Assembly (NCBI GenBank): GCA_028291845.1
Contig: JAQGNM010000035.1
Coordinates: forward strand, 1-6,756
Length of the DNA: 6,756 nt
Source of the DNA: Massilia sp.
GTDB lineage: Bacteria; Pseudomonadota; Gammaproteobacteria; Burkholderiales; Burkholderiaceae_D
Direction of reading: 5' to 3'
Both the position numbers and the translations under genes were made by a program. Positions 4,921 to 6,756 of the stretch are shown here, one piece after another. Numbering within the stretch: the stretch's first letter is position 1; every line of letters begins with the position of its first letter. Below the pieces are notes generated by a model that did not search any database, was not told the origin of the DNA, and worked only from the letters and a program-made list of their open reading frames with translations.

Positions 4921-6114
4921 TTAATGCAACAACTGCGTGGGCGCGGCCGCGGCGGGACGCGGCTGCCGCATCCCGGGTGGGATCAGGACGGTCTTGATGC
5001 AGTTGTCGAGTTTGCTTGAAAAAATATGGTAGGCATCGGCCACCTCTTCCAGCGGCACCCGGTGGGTGATGATTTCCTTTGGATTGAGGCGGCCGGCGCG
5101 GATATGCTCGATCAGGCGCGGCAGGTGGCGCTTGACGCTGGCCTGGTTCATGCGCAGGGTCAGGCCCTTGTTCAAGGCATTGCCGATCGGCACGGCGTTG
5201 AAGGTGGGGCCATACACGCCGACGATCGATACATTGCCGCCCTTGCGCACCGAGTTGATCGCCCAGTGCAGCGCGGTGGCGGCGCCCGCTTGCAGTTTCA
5301 AGGCGCGCCCGGTCAGCGTTTGCACAAAGCTGCCGCTGGCGTCGCAGCCAACCGCGTCGATGCAAACGTCGGCGCCCAGCCAGTCCGTCATCTTTTTGAT
5401 GTGCAGCGCCATGTCCTCGACTTCGCGGAAATTGACCACTTCGCATTGCGCGTAGCGCCGCACGAAATCGAGCCGGTACTCCACTTCGTCGACCACGATC
5501 ACCCGGCCGGCGCCCATCAGCCAGGCCGACTTGGCGGCGAAAATGCCGACCGGCCCGGCGCCGAATACCACCACCGTATCGCCTTCCGCGATGTCGCCCA
5601 TTTCGGCGGCCTGGTAACCAGTCGGCAAGGCATCGGTCAGCAGCACGGCGTCGTCGGGATCGAGGTCGTCCGGAATCAGGGTGGGGTCGACGTCGGCCAT
5701 GGGAACACGCACCAGTTCGGCCTGGCCGCCGTCGTAGCCGCCGGTGGTGTGCGAGTAGCCGTAGATCCCGCCCACGGCGGTCGCTTCCGGATTGGTGTTG
5801 TGGCAGTTGCTGTAAAGCTCGCGCTGGCAAAAGTAGCAGCTTCCGCAAAAGATATTGAACGGCACCAACACCCGGTCGCCGACCTTGCGATGCTGCACGC
5901 CGTCACCCACCGCTTCGATCACGCCGATGAATTCGTGGCCGAACGTCTGTCCGATGCGCGTGTCGGGCACCATGCCGTGATACAGATGCAAATCCGAGCC
6001 GCAAATGCAGGAGCGCATTACCCGCACGATGGCGTCGCCTGGATGCTCGATCTGTGGGTCGCTCTTGTGTACGTTGCGCACCCGGTAGGGGCCGCGATAG
6101 GTCATTGCAAGCAT
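4921..6114 (-). CDS. Zinc-dependent medium-chain alcohol dehydrogenase, formaldehyde-dehydrogenase-like (397 aa)
   Basis: An NAD(P)-dependent oxidation of an alcohol or aldehyde is expected. From the chosen start the motifs are: catalytic zinc ligands Cys38 (CICGSD) and His60-Glu61 (GHEFIGV); structural zinc ligands Cys90, Cys93, Cys96 and Cys104 (CGSCYFC...C); the Rossmann motif GAGPVG at 185-190; and Asp209 at the end of the second beta strand (VIVVDE), which favours NAD over NADP. DALPTGYQAAEMG (161-173) is typical of the FDH-like branch of the family. Length matches this branch, with a Pro/Ala-rich tail after about residue 380. A longer frame opens at 6171, but GGGAGG (6119-6124) directly precedes the ATG at 6114, so that start is preferred. 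The substrate cannot be read from sequence; formaldehyde, small alcohols or sugar alcohols are possible. It forms an operon with the downstream 206-residue protein. Confidence 0.92.
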   Translation of the reverse strand: MLAMTYRGPYRVRNVHKSDPQIEHPGDAIVRVMRSCICGSDLHLYHGMVPDTRIGQTFGHEFIGVIEAVGDGVQHRKVGDRVLVPFNIFCGSCYFCQRELYSNCHNTNPEATAVGGIYGYSHTTGGYDGGQAELVRVPMADVDPTLIPDDLDPDDAVLLTDALPTGYQAAEMGDIAEGDTVVVFGAGPVGIFAAKSAWLMGAGRVIVVDEVEYRLDFVRRYAQCEVVNFREVEDMALHIKKMTDWLGADVCIDAVGCDASGSFVQTLTGRALKLQAGAATALHWAINSVRKGGNVSIVGVYGPTFNAVPIGNALNKGLTLRMNQASVKRHLPRLIEHIRAGRLNPKEIITHRVPLEEVADAYHIFSSKLDNCIKTVLIPPGMRQPRPAAAAPTQLLH

Positions 6115-6118
6115 GATT

Positions 6119-6124
6119 CCTCCC
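6119..6124 (-). promoter_or_regulatory. Ribosome binding site deciding the dehydrogenase start
   Basis: GGGAGG on the minus strand lies four bases before the ATG at 6114-6112. The upstream ATG at 6171 has no comparable site, and the ATG three codons later (6105) is too far from this one. Confidence 0.7.
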
Positions 6125-6324
6125 AGCTCAAAACGCGATTGAAAAAATCCCATGCCACTGTCGAAGGCCACACCAACTTACTCCTGCTCCCGGCCGGCGT
6201 CGAGAGGCGCGCGGCAAGATTGGCCGGTAAATTTGGTGTCGAGTCGCCGTGGAAAATAAAACGTTTTCGTGACAACATATCGGCGCGGCGCCTTCGTCGG
6301 TGCGCCATGGTTTCGGCGGCGCCT

Positions 6325-6331
6325 CTATACT
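6325..6331 (+). promoter_or_regulatory. Possible sigma-S-type -10 element of the host attachment gene
   Basis: CTATACT matches the extended -10 preferred by RpoS (a C immediately before TATACT; TATAAT matched 5 of 6). No acceptable -35 hexamer sits 15-19 bases upstream, which is tolerated by sigma-S promoters. The start of transcription would fall near 6338, leaving a leader of roughly 74 bases before the ATG at 6412. Confidence 0.35.
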
Positions 6332-6411
6332 TCGACGGACGCCACGCCGCGCGGACGCTGTTGCCGGCTCGTGCTGGAAGGCAGTTGATCGTTACCAGAC
6401 AAGGAGGAAGG

Positions 6412-6756
6412 ATGCAAACCACGTGGATAGTCGCGGCCAACGGCGGCCGCGCCAGAATATTTGCACAGGCCAATCCGGCGCAGGCCCCGCAGGAAATCAA
6501 CGACATGGTCAACACGGCGCAGCGAATGCGCATCTCGGAAACCGAGCCGGACGGCATCGGCCCCACCGCGGCCACCAACAGCGCGCATAACATCGGCGGC
6601 ACGCAGGGGGTCAGTCCGGCCCACAACGTCAAGGCCGGCGCGCCCAACAAAGCCTATCAGCCGGCGCACACCCATGACCAGATCGAGGCCGAGCGCTTTG
6701 CTCGCGACATCGCCGCCTACCTGCTGCAGGCGCAGCGGCAAGACCGCTTCAACAGC
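6412..6756 (+). CDS. Host attachment family protein (baeRF-like), N-terminal 115 residues; truncated by window end
   Basis: ATG at 6412 follows AAGGAGGAAGG (6401-6411), a very strong ribosome binding site. The frame is open to the last base. The N-terminus MQTTWIVAANGGRARIF is characteristic of the 'protein required for attachment to host cells' family, which is related in fold to archaeo-eukaryotic release factor domains (baeRF group). The middle (about 25-85) is a Gly/Asn/Ala-rich loop, and HTHDQIEAERFARDIAAYL (87-105) begins the helix that in this family precedes a conserved 'LvapP' region, here outside the window. Members are usually about 140-150 residues, so perhaps 25-35 are missing. 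The biological role is unclear: the attachment name comes from Agrobacterium genetics, while the fold suggests a ribosome or RNA link. It is divergent from the dehydrogenase operon. Confidence 0.85.
   Translation, partial: MQTTWIVAANGGRARIFAQANPAQAPQEINDMVNTAQRMRISETEPDGIGPTAATNSAHNIGGTQGVSPAHNVKAGAPNKAYQPAHTHDQIEAERFARDIAAYLLQAQRQDRFNS

Larger units (their letters stand above)
6115..6411. promoter_or_regulatory. Divergent intergenic region with promoters for both directions
   Basis: The dehydrogenase operon leaves leftward and the host attachment gene rightward, so promoters for both must lie here. Visible items are an AT-richer patch around 6251-6285, the 10-bp palindrome AAAACGTTTT at 6258-6267, and a -10-like CTATACT at 6325-6331. 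No convincing leftward -35/-10 pair was found. Confidence 0.5.

Noticed and set aside
4168..5019. 283-codon plus-strand frame
   Set aside because: It is antisense to the 206-residue protein and the end of the dehydrogenase, both with strong ribosome binding sites and, for the latter, clear motifs.
6115..6171. N-terminal extension of the dehydrogenase to the ATG at 6171
   Set aside because: No ribosome binding site there, while GGGAGG directly precedes the ATG at 6114 and the extra 19 residues match nothing in the family.

Overview
The window is GC-rich, densely coding proteobacterial DNA. The gene content suggests a betaproteobacterium of the Oxalobacteraceae type (Massilia, Duganella or Janthinobacterium relatives). 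That placement is an inference from remembered protein families and was not tested by any search.

Left part, 1-3803, plus strand: a compact operon that looks like a divergent functional-amyloid (Fap-type) biogenesis locus. In order it holds: (1) the last 57 codons of a Q/N/S/G-rich secreted protein, cut by the window edge; (2) a 144-residue secreted paralogue; (3) a periplasmic stand-alone C39 cysteine peptidase, FapD-like; (4) a 192-residue secreted protein in the position FapE has in Pseudomonas; (5) a 580-residue outer-membrane protein with signal peptide, coiled coil, long Ala/Gly/Asn/Pro linker and C-terminal beta-barrel, the FapF architecture. The three small secreted proteins share a GI-x-V-QNS...(I/V)Q...V motif. 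Two of them, and the FapF-like protein, carry an (E/A)LDxxRG(G/A) motif that matches a C39 'double-glycine' leader site position by position. The inferred system is one in which the periplasmic peptidase trims the fibre proteins, and perhaps the secretion pore, at this site. The C-terminal CXXC motif of Pseudomonas Fap subunits is absent.

Middle, 3804-4287: a non-coding stretch between convergent transcription units. It has a possible terminator, a short direct repeat and a degenerate 9-bp tandem repeat array.

Right part, minus strand: a two-gene operon read leftward, made of a zinc-dependent medium-chain alcohol dehydrogenase and, 12 bases downstream, a 206-residue protein of unknown function with a C-terminal membrane helix. 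Divergent from it, beyond a 297-base intergenic region, is the start of a host attachment (baeRF-like) family gene that runs off the right edge.
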